A stretch of DNA of 64,000 nt from Pseudomonas sp. (GTDB taxonomy: Bacteria > Pseudomonadota > Gammaproteobacteria > Pseudomonadales > Pseudomonadaceae): positions 1 through 64,000 of the forward strand of contig VMRT01000010.1 of the NCBI GenBank assembly GCA_007713455.1, written 5' to 3'. Below the pieces are notes generated by a model. The model did no database searches, was not told the origin of the DNA, and was given only the letters and a program-made list of their open reading frames with translations. Below are positions 37,020 to 46,215 of this stretch, piece after piece; position 1 is the first letter of the stretch, and each line of letters begins with the position of its first letter. The position numbers and the translations under genes were made by a program.

Positions 37020-39338
37020 CTACTTCCTCAACTGCTTGGCGTTGGCGAACAGCGCGGCCATGGCCGCGTTGGCCGGTGCCGGCTTGTCTTCCTTGGCATG
37101 ACGCTCGCTGCGCGGCGCGTTGCCGCGTGGCTTGCCGGCGCCGCCACGCGGGCCGTCGGTCTTGGCGCCGGGCGTATCGCTCATGCGCATGGACAGGCCG
37201 ACGCGCTGGCGCGGGATGTCCACTTCCATGACCTTGACCTTGACGATGTCACCGGCCTTGACCACTTCGTACGGGTCCTTGACGAACTTCTCCGACAGCG
37301 CGCTGATGTGCACCAGGCCGTCCTGATGCACGCCGATGTCGACGAAGGCGCCGAAGTTGGTCACGTTGGTCACCACACCCTCGAGCACCATGCCCGGCTC
37401 CAGGTCGCTGAGCTTCTCGACGCCTTCCTGGAACTCGGCGGTCTTGAACTCCGGGCGCGGATCGCGGCCGGGCTTGTCCAGTTCGCTGAGGATGTCGGTG
37501 ACAGTCGGCAAGCCGAAGGTCTCGTCGGTGAACTGCTTGGGGTCCAGGCGCTTGAGAAACGCCGAGTCGCCGATCAGCGAGCGGATGTCGCGGCCGGTAT
37601 CGGCGGCGATGCGCTTGACCAGCGGGTAGGTTTCCGGGTGCACCGCGGAGGCGTCCAGCGGGTTGTCGCCGTTCATCACGCGGAGGAAGCCGGCCGCCTG
37701 TTCGAAGGTCTTGTCGCCCAGGCGCGGCACCTTCTTCAGCTCGCTGCGGGACTTGAACGCACCATTGGCATCGCGGAACTGCACGATGTTCTGCGCGAGC
37801 GTCGCGTTGAGGCCGGAGATGCGCGCCAGCAGGGCGGCGGAGGCGGTATTCACGTCGACGCCGACGGCGTTCACGCAGTCCTCGACCACCGCGTCCAGCG
37901 AGCGCGCCAGCTTGAGCTGGGACACGTCGTGCTGATACTGGCCGACACCGATGGATTTCGGATCGATCTTCACCAGCTCGGCCAGCGGGTCCTGCAGACG
38001 GCGGGCGATGGACACGGCGCCGCGCAGGGAGACGTCCAGATCCGGGAATTCCTTGGCGGCCAGCTCGGAGGCCGAGTACACCGAGGCGCCGGCTTCGCTG
38101 ACCATGATCTTGGTGAGCTTGAGGCCGGGCACCTTCTTGATCAGCTCGCCGGCCAGCTTGTCCGACTCGCGGCTGGCAGTGCCGTTGCCGACGGCGATCA
38201 GGTCGACGGCGTGCTTGGCGCACAGCTTGGCGAGGATCGCCAGGGTGCCGTCCCAGTCGTTGCGCGGTGCGTGCGGGTAGACGGTGGCGGTTTCCAGCAG
38301 CTTGCCGGTGGCGTCGACCACCGCGACCTTGCAGCCGGTGCGCAGGCCCGGGTCCAGCGCCAGGGTCGCGCGCGGGCCGGCCGGCGCGGCGAGCAGCAGG
38401 TCGTGCAGGTTGCGGGCGAATACGGAGATGGCTTCGTCTTCGGCCTTGTCACGCAGCTCGCCGAGCAGGTCGGTTTCCAGATGGGTATAGAGCTTGACCT
38501 TCCAGGTCCAGCGCACCACTTCGCCCAGCCACTTGTCGGCGGCACGGCCGCGGTTGGCGATGCCGAAGCGCTCGCCGATCATGCCTTCGCCGGGGTGCAT
38601 GCTGCCCGGTGTCTCATCGCCGACCTTGAGGCTGACGCTGAGGATGCCTTCGTTGCGCCCGCGGAAGATCGCCAGCGCGCGGTGCGAAGGGGTGTTCTTC
38701 AGCACTTCGTCATGCTCGAAGTAGTCGCTGAACTTGGCGCCTTCGCTTTCCTTGCCCGGCACTACACGGGCGCTGAGGGTGGCGTTGTGCTTGAGAAACT
38801 CGCGCAGCTTGGCCAGCAGGTCGGCGTCCTCGGCGAAGCGCTCCATGAGGATGTACTTGGCGCCTTCGAGCACGGCCTTCACATCGGCGAAGCCCTTCTC
38901 GGCGTCGATGAAGCGCTCGGCTTCCTGCTCTGGCGCAAGGTCCGGGTTGCCGAACAGCGCATCGGCCAACTCGCCGAGACCGGCTTCCAGGGCGATCTGA
39001 CCCTTGGTGCGGCGCTTCTGCTTATAGGGCAGGTAGAGGTCTTCGAGGCGGGTCTTGGTGTCGGCGAGGTCGATCTCGCGCTTGAGCTCGGGGGTCAGCT
39101 TGCCCTGTTCCTCGATGCTGGCGAGGATCGAGACGCGCCGCTCGTCCAGCTCGCGCAGGTAACGCAGGCGCTCTTCCAGGTTACGCAGCTGGGTATCGTC
39201 GAGGCTGCCGGTGACTTCCTTGCGGTAGCGGGCGATGAAGGGAACGGTGGAGCCTTCGTCGAGCAGCGCCACGGCGGCGGCGACCTGTTGCGGGCGCACG
39301 CCCAGCTCGTTGGCGATACGGGAATTGATGCTGTCCAT
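37020..39338 (-). CDS. tex: Tex-family RNA-binding transcription accessory protein
   Basis: The 772-residue protein is a close Tex homologue, a conserved nucleic-acid-binding factor that associates with transcription. Domains in order are an N-terminal HTH region ([20 protein letters not shown]), a YqgF/RNase H-like domain ([20 protein letters not shown]), a helix-hairpin-helix domain ([20 protein letters not shown]), and a C-terminal S1 RNA-binding domain ([20 protein letters not shown]) with a basic tail. The ATG at 39338 gives the family N-terminus; an in-frame start 21 bases upstream adds seven unrelated residues. Confidence 0.95.
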   Translation of the reverse strand: MDSINSRIANELGVRPQQVAAAVALLDEGSTVPFIARYRKEVTGSLDDTQLRNLEERLRYLRELDERRVSILASIEEQGKLTPELKREIDLADTKTRLEDLYLPYKQKRRTKGQIALEAGLGELADALFGNPDLAPEQEAERFIDAEKGFADVKAVLEGAKYILMERFAEDADLLAKLREFLKHNATLSARVVPGKESEGAKFSDYFEHDEVLKNTPSHRALAIFRGRNEGILSVSLKVGDETPGSMHPGEGMIGERFGIANRGRAADKWLGEVVRWTWKVKLYTHLETDLLGELRDKAEDEAISVFARNLHDLLLAAPAGPRATLALDPGLRTGCKVAVVDATGKLLETATVYPHAPRNDWDGTLAILAKLCAKHAVDLIAVGNGTASRESDKLAGELIKKVPGLKLTKIMVSEAGASVYSASELAAKEFPDLDVSLRGAVSIARRLQDPLAELVKIDPKSIGVGQYQHDVSQLKLARSLDAVVEDCVNAVGVDVNTASAALLARISGLNATLAQNIVQFRDANGAFKSRSELKKVPRLGDKTFEQAAGFLRVMNGDNPLDASAVHPETYPLVKRIAADTGRDIRSLIGDSAFLKRLDPKQFTDETFGLPTVTDILSELDKPGRDPRPEFKTAEFQEGVEKLSDLEPGMVLEGVVTNVTNFGAFVDIGVHQDGLVHISALSEKFVKDPYEVVKAGDIVKVKVMEVDIPRQRVGLSMRMSDTPGAKTDGPRGGAGKPRGNAPRSERHAKEDKPAPANAAMAALFANAKQLRK

Positions 39339-39563
39339 GAACCTACCTGGGTCAGTCAAACCATGCAGGCCGGGCCTGCGCGAAAGCCGGCGATTATAGG
39401 GGAACTGCGGCGGCCGGCCTCAACCGATTGCCGGTGAGCGGTCGCCGGTCTGGGTCGAATGCTGCGGGAATCGGCCGTGCGACGAAAAATCTGCTAACAA
39501 TGGCTGTCAGTAGGGCCGATCCACACTGCGCAATAATGCGCCGTCGACCATCTGGGAGTTTCC

Positions 39564-40298
39564 ATGAGCAGCACTGCGCCAGCCAGCGAAGGCGAAAAAA
39601 TCCTCATCGTCGATGACGATGCCCGTCTGCGACGTCTGCTCGAGCGTTTTCTCGACGAGCAGGGCTACCGCGTCCGTACCGTGGAAAACACCGAGCAGAT
39701 GGATCGTTTGCTCAGCCGCGAGCTGTTCCAGCTGGTGGTGCTCGACCTGATGATGCCGGGTGAGGATGGTCTGTCTGCGTGCCGCCGGCTGCGCGAGGGC
39801 AACAATCAGATTCCGATCATCATGCTCACCGCCAAGGGCGACGAGGCCAGTCGCATCCAGGGTCTGGAGCAGGGTGCCGATGATTACCTGGCCAAGCCGT
39901 TCAATCCTCGCGAGCTGCTCGCGCGCATTCGTGCGGTGCTGCGTCGGCAGGCGCCGCAGGTTCCGGGCGCGCCGGCCAGCGAGGACGAGACCGTCACCTT
40001 CGGCGAGTACGAGCTGTCCCTGGCGACCCGTGAGCTGAAGAAGGGCAACGAGGTGCACATGCTCACCACCGGTGAGTTCGCCGTGCTCAAGGCGCTGGTC
40101 CAGCACGCACGCGAGCCGCTGACCCGCGACAAGCTGATGAACCTCGCCCGCGGGCGCGAGTGGGATGCACTGGAGCGCTCCATCGACGTGCAGATATCCC
40201 GCCTGCGCCGGCTGATCGAGCCGGACCCGTCCAAGCCGCGCTATATCCAGACCGTCTGGGGTGTGGGTTACGTATTCGTGCCGGACGGCAACAAGTGA
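39564..40298 (+). CDS. amgR: OmpR/AmgR response regulator
   Basis: The 244-residue regulator has a receiver domain (ILIVDDDARLRRLLERFL, phosphoacceptor in VVLDLMMPGEDGL, K in DYLAKPFNPREL) and an OmpR winged helix (LTTGEFAVLKALVQHAREPL, SIDVQISRLRRLIEPD). The partner kinase lies 77 bases downstream. In P. aeruginosa the same pair next to tex is AmgRS, which controls envelope stress and aminoglycoside tolerance; the enteric name is OmpR/EnvZ. Assignment to AmgR rests on gene order. Confidence 0.92.
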   Translation: MSSTAPASEGEKILIVDDDARLRRLLERFLDEQGYRVRTVENTEQMDRLLSRELFQLVVLDLMMPGEDGLSACRRLREGNNQIPIIMLTAKGDEASRIQGLEQGADDYLAKPFNPRELLARIRAVLRRQAPQVPGAPASEDETVTFGEYELSLATRELKKGNEVHMLTTGEFAVLKALVQHAREPLTRDKLMNLARGREWDALERSIDVQISRLRRLIEPDPSKPRYIQTVWGVGYVFVPDGNK

Positions 40299-40374
40299 GT
40301 TGGCTGCGGCCTGCTGCAGGCTGCGAGCGCGTTAAGCTCGCGGCCTGTCGTCCTGGGCCTGCCGCCGGGACTTC

Positions 40375-41706
40375 ATGAAAACTCCGCTCTGGTTCCCGCA
40401 AAGCTTCTTCGCCCGCACCCTGTGGATGGTGCTGATCGTGGTGCTGTTCTCCAAGGTCCTGACGCTGGTCTATCTGATGACCAACGAGGACGTGCTGGTT
40501 GACCGCCAGTACAGCCACGGCGCGGCACTGACGCTTCGTGCCTACTGGGCCGCCGATCTCGAAGACCGCGACCGTATCGGTCGCGCCGCCGGCCTGCAAC
40601 TGGTGGCCGAGCAGAACGTGCCGCGCAGCGAATACCACTGGCCCTACACCGAGATCTTCCAGCGGCAGATGCGCGACGAGCTGGGCGACGATACCGAGGT
40701 GCGCGTGCGTATCCAGCCGTCCACGGCGATCTGGGTGCGCGCGCCTGCGTTGGGGCCGGACTGGGTGCAGGTGCCGCTGTACGCCTATCCGCTGCGTGGC
40801 CAGCGCATCTGGAGCGTGCTCGGCTGGTTCCTCGGTATCGGCCTGCTGTCTACCGGGGCGGCGTGGATCTTCGTCAGCCAGCTCAATCTGCCGCTCAAGC
40901 GGCTGGTCTTCGCCGCGCGGCAGATCGGCAAGGGCCGGCGCGTGCGTCTGCCGATCAGCGATACGCCGAGCGAGATGACCGAGGTGTATCGCGCCTTCAA
41001 CCAGATGGCCGAGGACGTCGAGCAGGCTGGCCGGGAGCGCGAACTGATGCTGGCCGGGGTTTCCCACGATCTGCGCACGCCATTGACGCGCCTGCGCCTG
41101 TCGCTGGAGCTGATGAGCAGCGATGACGAGCTGACCGACGACATGATTCGTGATGTCGAGGACATGAATGCGATCCTCGATCAGTTCCTCGCCTTCGTCC
41201 GCGACGGCAGCGATGAACCGGTGGAAACCACCGATCTCGGTGAGCTGATCCGCGAAGTGGTGGCGCCCTACAACCAGCAACAGGAGATCGTGCGCCTGTG
41301 TGTCGAGCCGATGCCGCCGTTCGCCCTGCGTCGGGTTTCGGTCAAGCGGCTGCTGGTGAATCTCATCGAGAACGCCTTGCGCTACGGCGGCGGCGGGGTG
41401 GAGGTGGCGGCTTATGTGTCGGGCGACCAGCACGCGCCCTACGTGGTGCTGAGCGTGCTCGACCGCGGCCCGGGGATCGATCCCGCCGAGCTGGAATGCA
41501 TCTTCAATCCGTTCATCCGCGGTGATCGCGCTCGTGGCGGGCAGGGCGCCGGGCTGGGTCTGGCGATCGTCAAACGCATCGCTTCACAGCACGGCGGCAT
41601 CGTCGAGTTGCGCAACCGTGAGGGCGGTGGTTTGGAGGCGCGCGTCAGCCTGCCGCTGGGATTGCTGCTGCCGCGCGATGCGGTGCAGGGCAAACCGGCC
41701 GAGTAG
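40375..41706 (+). CDS. amgS: EnvZ/AmgS sensor histidine kinase
   Basis: The 443-residue inner-membrane kinase has two transmembrane segments (about residues 13-35 and 145-170) around a periplasmic loop, a HAMP region (RLVFAARQIGKGRRVRLPIS), the phosphoacceptor in GVSHDLRTPLTRL, and an ATPase domain with NLIENALRYGGGG, DRGPGIDP and GAGLGLAIVKRI. It pairs with the OmpR-type regulator just upstream. Length and architecture match EnvZ/AmgS. Confidence 0.93.
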   Translation: MKTPLWFPQSFFARTLWMVLIVVLFSKVLTLVYLMTNEDVLVDRQYSHGAALTLRAYWAADLEDRDRIGRAAGLQLVAEQNVPRSEYHWPYTEIFQRQMRDELGDDTEVRVRIQPSTAIWVRAPALGPDWVQVPLYAYPLRGQRIWSVLGWFLGIGLLSTGAAWIFVSQLNLPLKRLVFAARQIGKGRRVRLPISDTPSEMTEVYRAFNQMAEDVEQAGRERELMLAGVSHDLRTPLTRLRLSLELMSSDDELTDDMIRDVEDMNAILDQFLAFVRDGSDEPVETTDLGELIREVVAPYNQQQEIVRLCVEPMPPFALRRVSVKRLLVNLIENALRYGGGGVEVAAYVSGDQHAPYVVLSVLDRGPGIDPAELECIFNPFIRGDRARGGQGAGLGLAIVKRIASQHGGIVELRNREGGGLEARVSLPLGLLLPRDAVQGKPAE

Positions 41707-41727
41707 CCGGTTCGCCACGAGGCGGAA

Positions 41728-42633
41728 TCAGCCCTTGCCTTTGGTGCGGGTCAGGTGCGGCCCGCCGTTCTTCTCCAGGTACTGGATGATCAGCCCGGCG
41801 ACGTCCTTGCCGGTGGTCTCTTCGATGCCGGCCAGACCCGGCGAGGAGTTGACCTCCATCACCAGCGGGCCATGGTTTGAACGCAGGATGTCGACGCCGG
41901 CGACGTTCAGGCCCATCACCTTCGCCGCACGGATGGCGGTCATGCGTTCTTCCGGGGTGATCTTGATCAGGCTGGCGGAGCCGCCACGGTGCAGGTTGGA
42001 GCGGAACTCGCCGGGCTTGGCCTGGCGCTTCATCGCCGCGATGACCTTGTCGCCGACCACGAAGCAGCGGATGTCGGCGCCGCCGGCTTCCTTGATGTAC
42101 TCCTGCACCATGATGTCCTGCTTGAGACCCATGAAGGCCTCGATCACCGATTCGGCCGCCTTCTCGGTTTCGCAGAGCACCACGCCGATGCCCTGGGTGC
42201 CTTCCAGTACCTTGATCACCAGTGGTGCGCCGTTGACCATCTGGATCAGGTCGGGAATGTCGTCCGGCGAGTGGGCGAAGCCGGTCACGGGCAGGCCGAC
42301 GCCGCGGCGCGACAGCAGTTGCAGCGCACGCAGCTTGTCCCGCGAGCGGGCGATGGCGACCGATTCGTTGAGCGGAAACACGCCCTGCATCTCGAACTGG
42401 CGCAGCACCGCACAACCATAGAAGGTCACCGAGGCGCCGATGCGCGGGATCACCGCATCGAAGCCGTCCAGCGGCTTGCCGCGGTAATGGATCTGCGGCT
42501 TGTGGCTGGCAATGTTCATGTACGCGCGTAGCGTATCGATCACCACCACCTCATGGCCCCGCTGCTGGCCGGCTTCGACCAGGCGTCGGGTGGAATACAG
42601 GCGCGGATTGCGCGACAGCACGGCGATTTTCAT
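41728..42633 (-). CDS. rimK: ribosomal protein S6 glutamate ligase RimK
   Basis: The 301-residue ATP-grasp enzyme adds glutamates to the C-terminus of ribosomal protein S6. It begins [18 protein letters not shown], contains the RimK motif [19 protein letters not shown], the ATP-grasp core [20 protein letters not shown] and the Mg-binding [15 protein letters not shown]. The ATG at 42633 overlaps the rimB stop (ATGA). In pseudomonads rimA, rimB and rimK adjust translation during surface colonisation; rimA is not seen here. Confidence 0.95.
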   Translation of the reverse strand: MKIAVLSRNPRLYSTRRLVEAGQQRGHEVVVIDTLRAYMNIASHKPQIHYRGKPLDGFDAVIPRIGASVTFYGCAVLRQFEMQGVFPLNESVAIARSRDKLRALQLLSRRGVGLPVTGFAHSPDDIPDLIQMVNGAPLVIKVLEGTQGIGVVLCETEKAAESVIEAFMGLKQDIMVQEYIKEAGGADIRCFVVGDKVIAAMKRQAKPGEFRSNLHRGGSASLIKITPEERMTAIRAAKVMGLNVAGVDILRSNHGPLVMEVNSSPGLAGIEETTGKDVAGLIIQYLEKNGGPHLTRTKGKG

Positions 42634-43097
42634 GGAGCACCGGAGGAAGTGAGGATCTGGGGTTTGTCCTGGATATAGGTTCGCGACGGATCGATCAGCC
42701 ATTGCCCTTCGACCAGTGCCTTTGAACCGAGCAGCAGGCGATAACGCATGGTCTTGCGGCAGGTCAGGGTGAACTCCACCGGCCAGACATGACTGCCGAG
42801 TGCAAGCAATGTTCGCACCACGTAGCGCGTCTGCACCTGCCCGTTGGAGCTCTTGATCAGCTTGCGCGTGACCAGCGGTGCCTCGCAGCGGTGGCGGCGC
42901 TGTACCAGCGTGCCCAGGTGGGCGGTGAATCGGACCCAGCGCTGACCGTCGCGTTCGAACTCGCTGATCTCGGTAGCATGCAGCGCCGATGTGCTGGCCC
43001 CGGTATCGACCTTCGCGCGCAGGCCCACCACGCCGAGATCCGGCAGGGCGATCCACTCACGCAGACCGATCACGGTATGGGGGTCGAGTCTCTTCAA
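42630..43097 (-). CDS. rimB: RimB-type retropepsin-like protease
   Basis: The 155-residue protein belongs to the ATP-dependent zinc protease/retropepsin-like family (DUF785), with [16 protein letters not shown] holding the aspartic-protease DTG motif. In P. fluorescens RimB trims the poly-glutamate tail added by RimK. The best start is TTG 43097, giving [15 protein letters not shown], which aligns with the family; no ATG lies further upstream. It overlaps rimK by four bases. Confidence 0.88.
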   Translation of the reverse strand: MKRLDPHTVIGLREWIALPDLGVVGLRAKVDTGASTSALHATEISEFERDGQRWVRFTAHLGTLVQRRHRCEAPLVTRKLIKSSNGQVQTRYVVRTLLALGSHVWPVEFTLTCRKTMRYRLLLGSKALVEGQWLIDPSRTYIQDKPQILTSSGAP

Positions 43098-43198
43098 TGG
43101 GAGCGTCCGAAGAATTTGCCGGCATTCTAGTCGGGGTGCATGACAACTGCATCCGTCTGTAACACCCTAGAACGACGTGTAGAGGATAGAGCTGGACG

Positions 43199-43591
43199 AT
43201 GGCCGAAAAAGACGACGACAAGGTGCGCCTGGACAAGTGGCTGTGGGCTGCGCGCTTCTTCAAGACCCGCGCGCTGGCCAAGGCAGCCATCGAAGGTGGC
43301 AAGGTGCACTGTCGTGGCGAGCGTTGCAAGCCGAGCAAGGAACCGAAGGTGGGCGACGAGCTGCTGATCCGCATCGGTTTCGATGAGCGCACGGTGGTCG
43401 TCCGCGCTTTGTCGGCGGTGCGCCGCGGAGCGCCCGAGGCGCAAACACTCTATGAGGAAACGCCGCAAAGCCTGGCCGCACGTGAGGAAGCGGCGGCCCA
43501 GCGCAAGGCCGGTGCGCTGGGGTTGCAGACCTATGGGCGACCGAGCAAGAAGCAGCGCCGAGCGTTGCAGCGCTTTCACACCGAGGGCTAA
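43199..43591 (+). CDS. hslR: Hsp15 ribosome-associated heat shock protein
   Basis: The 130-residue protein has an N-terminal S4 RNA-binding domain (VRLDKWLWAARFFKTRALAK, IEGGKVHCRGERCKPS) and a basic C-terminal tail (RPSKKQRRALQRF). Hsp15 binds stalled 50S subunits that still carry a nascent chain. Its stop codon abuts the stop of the convergent exopolysaccharide operon. In PAO1 its close neighbour is hslO, which here is 18 kb away. Confidence 0.94.
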   Translation: MAEKDDDKVRLDKWLWAARFFKTRALAKAAIEGGKVHCRGERCKPSKEPKVGDELLIRIGFDERTVVVRALSAVRRGAPEAQTLYEETPQSLAAREEAAAQRKAGALGLQTYGRPSKKQRRALQRFHTEG

Positions 43592-44347
43592 TCAGAGCTC
43601 GCTATATGCGATGCGTTGGATATCCGGAAAGCTGCGCCTCAGCAACTCGTCCAGGCGCACATCAGCGGCCAAATATTCGTCACCGAAGCCATCGGGCAGT
43701 TGGGTTGGGTGCGCTATGACTTCGAGGGTGCCGCAGCCGGGCAGCCGGGTATTGGTCAGATCGTAGGGCGTACAGGCAAAGTCGGCCGTTCGACCTGCCA
43801 GTTGGCGCAATCGGCCATTGAGCAGCCGCTTGAAAAGACGCTTGGGTAGGCTGATGTTGTGTCCGAGATTGCGCGCCGGACGCAGAGGCACTCCGCGCTC
43901 GGCGGCGAATCGAGCCAGCTCTTCGCCGACCGGCCACAGATTGTGCACGTGCTGGTGCGAGTCCAGATGGCTCGGCCGTATGCCCTGTTCCAGACAGCGC
44001 TGCCATTGGGCCTGAATCTCTTGGCGTACCGCTTGGCGCGCCTGTTGCGATAGCGAAAAACGGTAGCGTGAAATGCTCAAGTCGAACTCGCCGACGGGTG
44101 AGCAGAATTCCCGCTGCCGGGCGATGGGCTGAGATAGCGGTCGGCCATGGGTCAGGTTGAGGTGCAGGCCGACCCGCCCGTGCAGGCGCTCCGCATGGAT
44201 CAGCTGACAGGCTTGGTCAAAACCCAGGGTGTTGGCCATCAAAGTCGCGGAGCTGATAAGGCCTTGGCTGAAGGCGGCCACGATCACTCGATTGTTCGAG
44301 CTCGACAAACCGAAGTCGTCCGCGTTGATGATCACTCTGGATGGCAT
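43592..44347 (-). CDS. YdjC/ChbG-type carbohydrate deacetylase
   Basis: The 251-residue protein belongs to the YdjC family of metal-dependent deacetylases that act on N-acetylated sugars. Metal-binding motifs INADDFGLS (near the N-terminus), GLHLNLTHGRPLS and SHLDSHQHVHNL are all present. It is the last gene of the exopolysaccharide operon. ATG 44347 follows a GAGAG site; two earlier in-frame ATGs (44392, 44386) overlap the preceding gene and cannot be excluded. It has no signal peptide, so it probably acts on a cytoplasmic lipid-linked intermediate. Confidence 0.85.
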   Translation of the reverse strand: MPSRVIINADDFGLSSSNNRVIVAAFSQGLISSATLMANTLGFDQACQLIHAERLHGRVGLHLNLTHGRPLSQPIARQREFCSPVGEFDLSISRYRFSLSQQARQAVRQEIQAQWQRCLEQGIRPSHLDSHQHVHNLWPVGEELARFAAERGVPLRPARNLGHNISLPKRLFKRLLNGRLRQLAGRTADFACTPYDLTNTRLPGCGTLEVIAHPTQLPDGFGDEYLAADVRLDELLRRSFPDIQRIAYSEL

Positions 44348-44363
44348 ACCTGCTCTCAATGAA

Positions 44364-45515
44364 TCAGCTGGACGGTTGCTTGACATCGCCATGCGCTGCA
44401 CCCCTGGCCGCACGTCGAGTGCGCCAGGTTTGCAGCTGCGGTTTGATACGCAGCCACATCCTGTAGGCCAGGCCCAGTACGATGCCGCTAGGCCTGCGTG
44501 AATAAAAACTCCACCGCAGATGCTCAATTCGATCCGTCATGCGCTCTTGGAGTTGGTGGCTTGATTGGTGCAGGCTTACCCGGGATGCGTCAATGTAATC
44601 CCAGCCCTCGTCTAGCCCCCAGTGGAACCACTCGTCCAGCAACAAGCGACCGCTACCCAGCGAGGCAAACTCGGGCAGAAAGGCGAGGTTGTAGTCGTAT
44701 AGCCGCCCTTGATCGAGCAGACCGAGGCGATAGCTGATGCAGCGGCCCGCAAGCACCAATTGCACCACGCGTACCCGGCCTTCGGCCGCAAGGGCGGTGA
44801 ATCCGTTGATGACCCAGTCCCGATGAGCGCCAGGGCTGAATATCCCGACCCCGTCGTCGCCTTTCCAGCTTGCCTCCTCGACCATGGCAAGTTGTTCTAG
44901 GCACGGGATGATGGTCGTTGAGTCCGGTGTGATTCGCTCCACCACAGCACCGCAGGCCTGCGCCCGTTTGCGAGCACGTCGCAGCTTGTAGCGCGTATCG
45001 CCGCTTACCTCCTGACGATCCTCTTCGCTCAGTCGATGCTCCGGTACGTGGCAGCTGGTCCGTGCTTCCGATTGCCAACTACGCCGGGCCCATGGTGTAA
45101 GCAGGTTGCGATGCTCAAGGCTTGCCGGAATTTCGCTGAGTTGCAACCGCGCATGGGGGATTCGTCCGCGAATGGCCGCCAGTGCAGGCTCAAACAGATG
45201 AACCGCATCCGCATCTAGCATCAGACCGATCCGGTCGCTCAGCGGATGGCCAAGGTGCCTGACTTCCGTCATCGTTACGCCAAGCATGCGAAGTGGGCAG
45301 CGAATCAGCGGTATGCAACCGACCAATCGCTCGCTCTGCCATAGCAGTAGCACATGCAGCTTGCATGCAGGCGAGAGTGTCTGCTCAGCAGCCCGCAGCC
45401 AGGCTAGGCGATTGAACGGTGTGGTTTGTACCAGACGCTCGCATAGTGCTTCATAAGCTGCGGCAGGGAATGCCGCTGTGCATAGGCTCGTTTGCCATTC
45501 CAGACGTTCAGTCAT
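44364..45515 (-). CDS. GNAT/FemAB-like acyltransferase (CelD-type)
   Basis: The 383-residue protein matches the BioF2/CelD-like GNAT acyltransferase group found in polysaccharide clusters. The C-terminal GNAT part includes LVLAGRCISYRLGLLDQGRL, YDYNLAFLPEFASLGSGRLL and DEGWDYIDASR. The N-terminal half holds the diverged first GNAT copy (FNRLAWLRAAEQ, LLWQSERLVGCIPLIR). Its probable task is to add an acyl or aminoacyl group to the polymer unit; the substrate is unknown. Its ATG overlaps the preceding gene by eight bases. Confidence 0.75.
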   Translation of the reverse strand: MTERLEWQTSLCTAAFPAAAYEALCERLVQTTPFNRLAWLRAAEQTLSPACKLHVLLLWQSERLVGCIPLIRCPLRMLGVTMTEVRHLGHPLSDRIGLMLDADAVHLFEPALAAIRGRIPHARLQLSEIPASLEHRNLLTPWARRSWQSEARTSCHVPEHRLSEEDRQEVSGDTRYKLRRARKRAQACGAVVERITPDSTTIIPCLEQLAMVEEASWKGDDGVGIFSPGAHRDWVINGFTALAAEGRVRVVQLVLAGRCISYRLGLLDQGRLYDYNLAFLPEFASLGSGRLLLDEWFHWGLDEGWDYIDASRVSLHQSSHQLQERMTDRIEHLRWSFYSRRPSGIVLGLAYRMWLRIKPQLQTWRTRRAARGAAHGDVKQPSS

Positions 45516-46215
45516 CGTGTAAACGCTCCGCCGCGGCCGACTGGGGGGCTTGAGCACTGAGTCGGGACTTGCGCAGGTGCTGAAGGCGTTTGCCCTTGTA
45601 ACGGCTATACCTGTGAAAATGTATGCAATTGAGTAAGCAGTAGATGTGAATGCTCTCGCCGGTCTCGTCGAATCCGAGTTTTACGTGCATTTTCAGCGCC
45701 GGCTGATTACTCATATTGACTACCGACCGCGTATGACTGAATCCCTCGGCCAGGAAGTTTTTCCACGGCTCGCGCTGCAATAGCACAGCCATGCCGGTGC
45801 CTCGATACGGCAGCGCCACTTCCCCAGCAAACTGATAAATGCGTCCTGGCGGCAGGCGTAGCCAACAGTGATAGGCTCGGTCATCGTAATAATCATTTCG
45901 ACGAAACCACGCCATTCCTATTACCTGGCCGTCGGCGTCGAGATAGGCTTCACCAACACTGTCTGAGCGGATGAGCGACAGAAGCCCTGGCTTATATCGT
46001 GAGAAATGCCGATCGAACGCGGGCAACAACGCTTCGGTGATGGATGCCTTGCGCCAGGGACTCTGGCGAGGAAAGTGTGGTGCGGGCAGGTCCAATGCCC
46101 GCTCCATCCAGATCAGTTCGTCGTGGCGGTAGACATAGCGTGCCCACAGCAGCCTAGCGGTACCGAACAGGCCTTTGCGCCTGATTTTGTCGAGCAGCGA
46201 GGGTGATTCCATCAT
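45508..46215 (-). CDS. GNAT-family acetyltransferase-like protein
   Basis: The 235-residue protein has a GNAT-like region with EAYLDADGQVIGMAWFRRND, LPPGRIYQFAGEVALPYRGTG (acetyl-CoA loop region) and VVNMSNQPALKMHVKLGFDE. It likely decorates the exopolysaccharide repeat together with the next gene. The ATG at 46215 overlaps the preceding stop (ATGA). Identification as GNAT is fairly clear; the acceptor is not known. Confidence 0.75.
   Translation of the reverse strand: MMESPSLLDKIRRKGLFGTARLLWARYVYRHDELIWMERALDLPAPHFPRQSPWRKASITEALLPAFDRHFSRYKPGLLSLIRSDSVGEAYLDADGQVIGMAWFRRNDYYDDRAYHCWLRLPPGRIYQFAGEVALPYRGTGMAVLLQREPWKNFLAEGFSHTRSVVNMSNQPALKMHVKLGFDETGESIHIYCLLNCIHFHRYSRYKGKRLQHLRKSRLSAQAPQSAAAERLHDD

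Noticed and set aside
37098-39437. 779-codon plus-strand frame opposite tex
   Set aside because: Antisense of the well-conserved tex gene with no own motifs.
42634-43056. Upstream extension of the rimK frame
   Set aside because: It overlaps rimB in another frame; RimK family starts at MKIAVLSRN.
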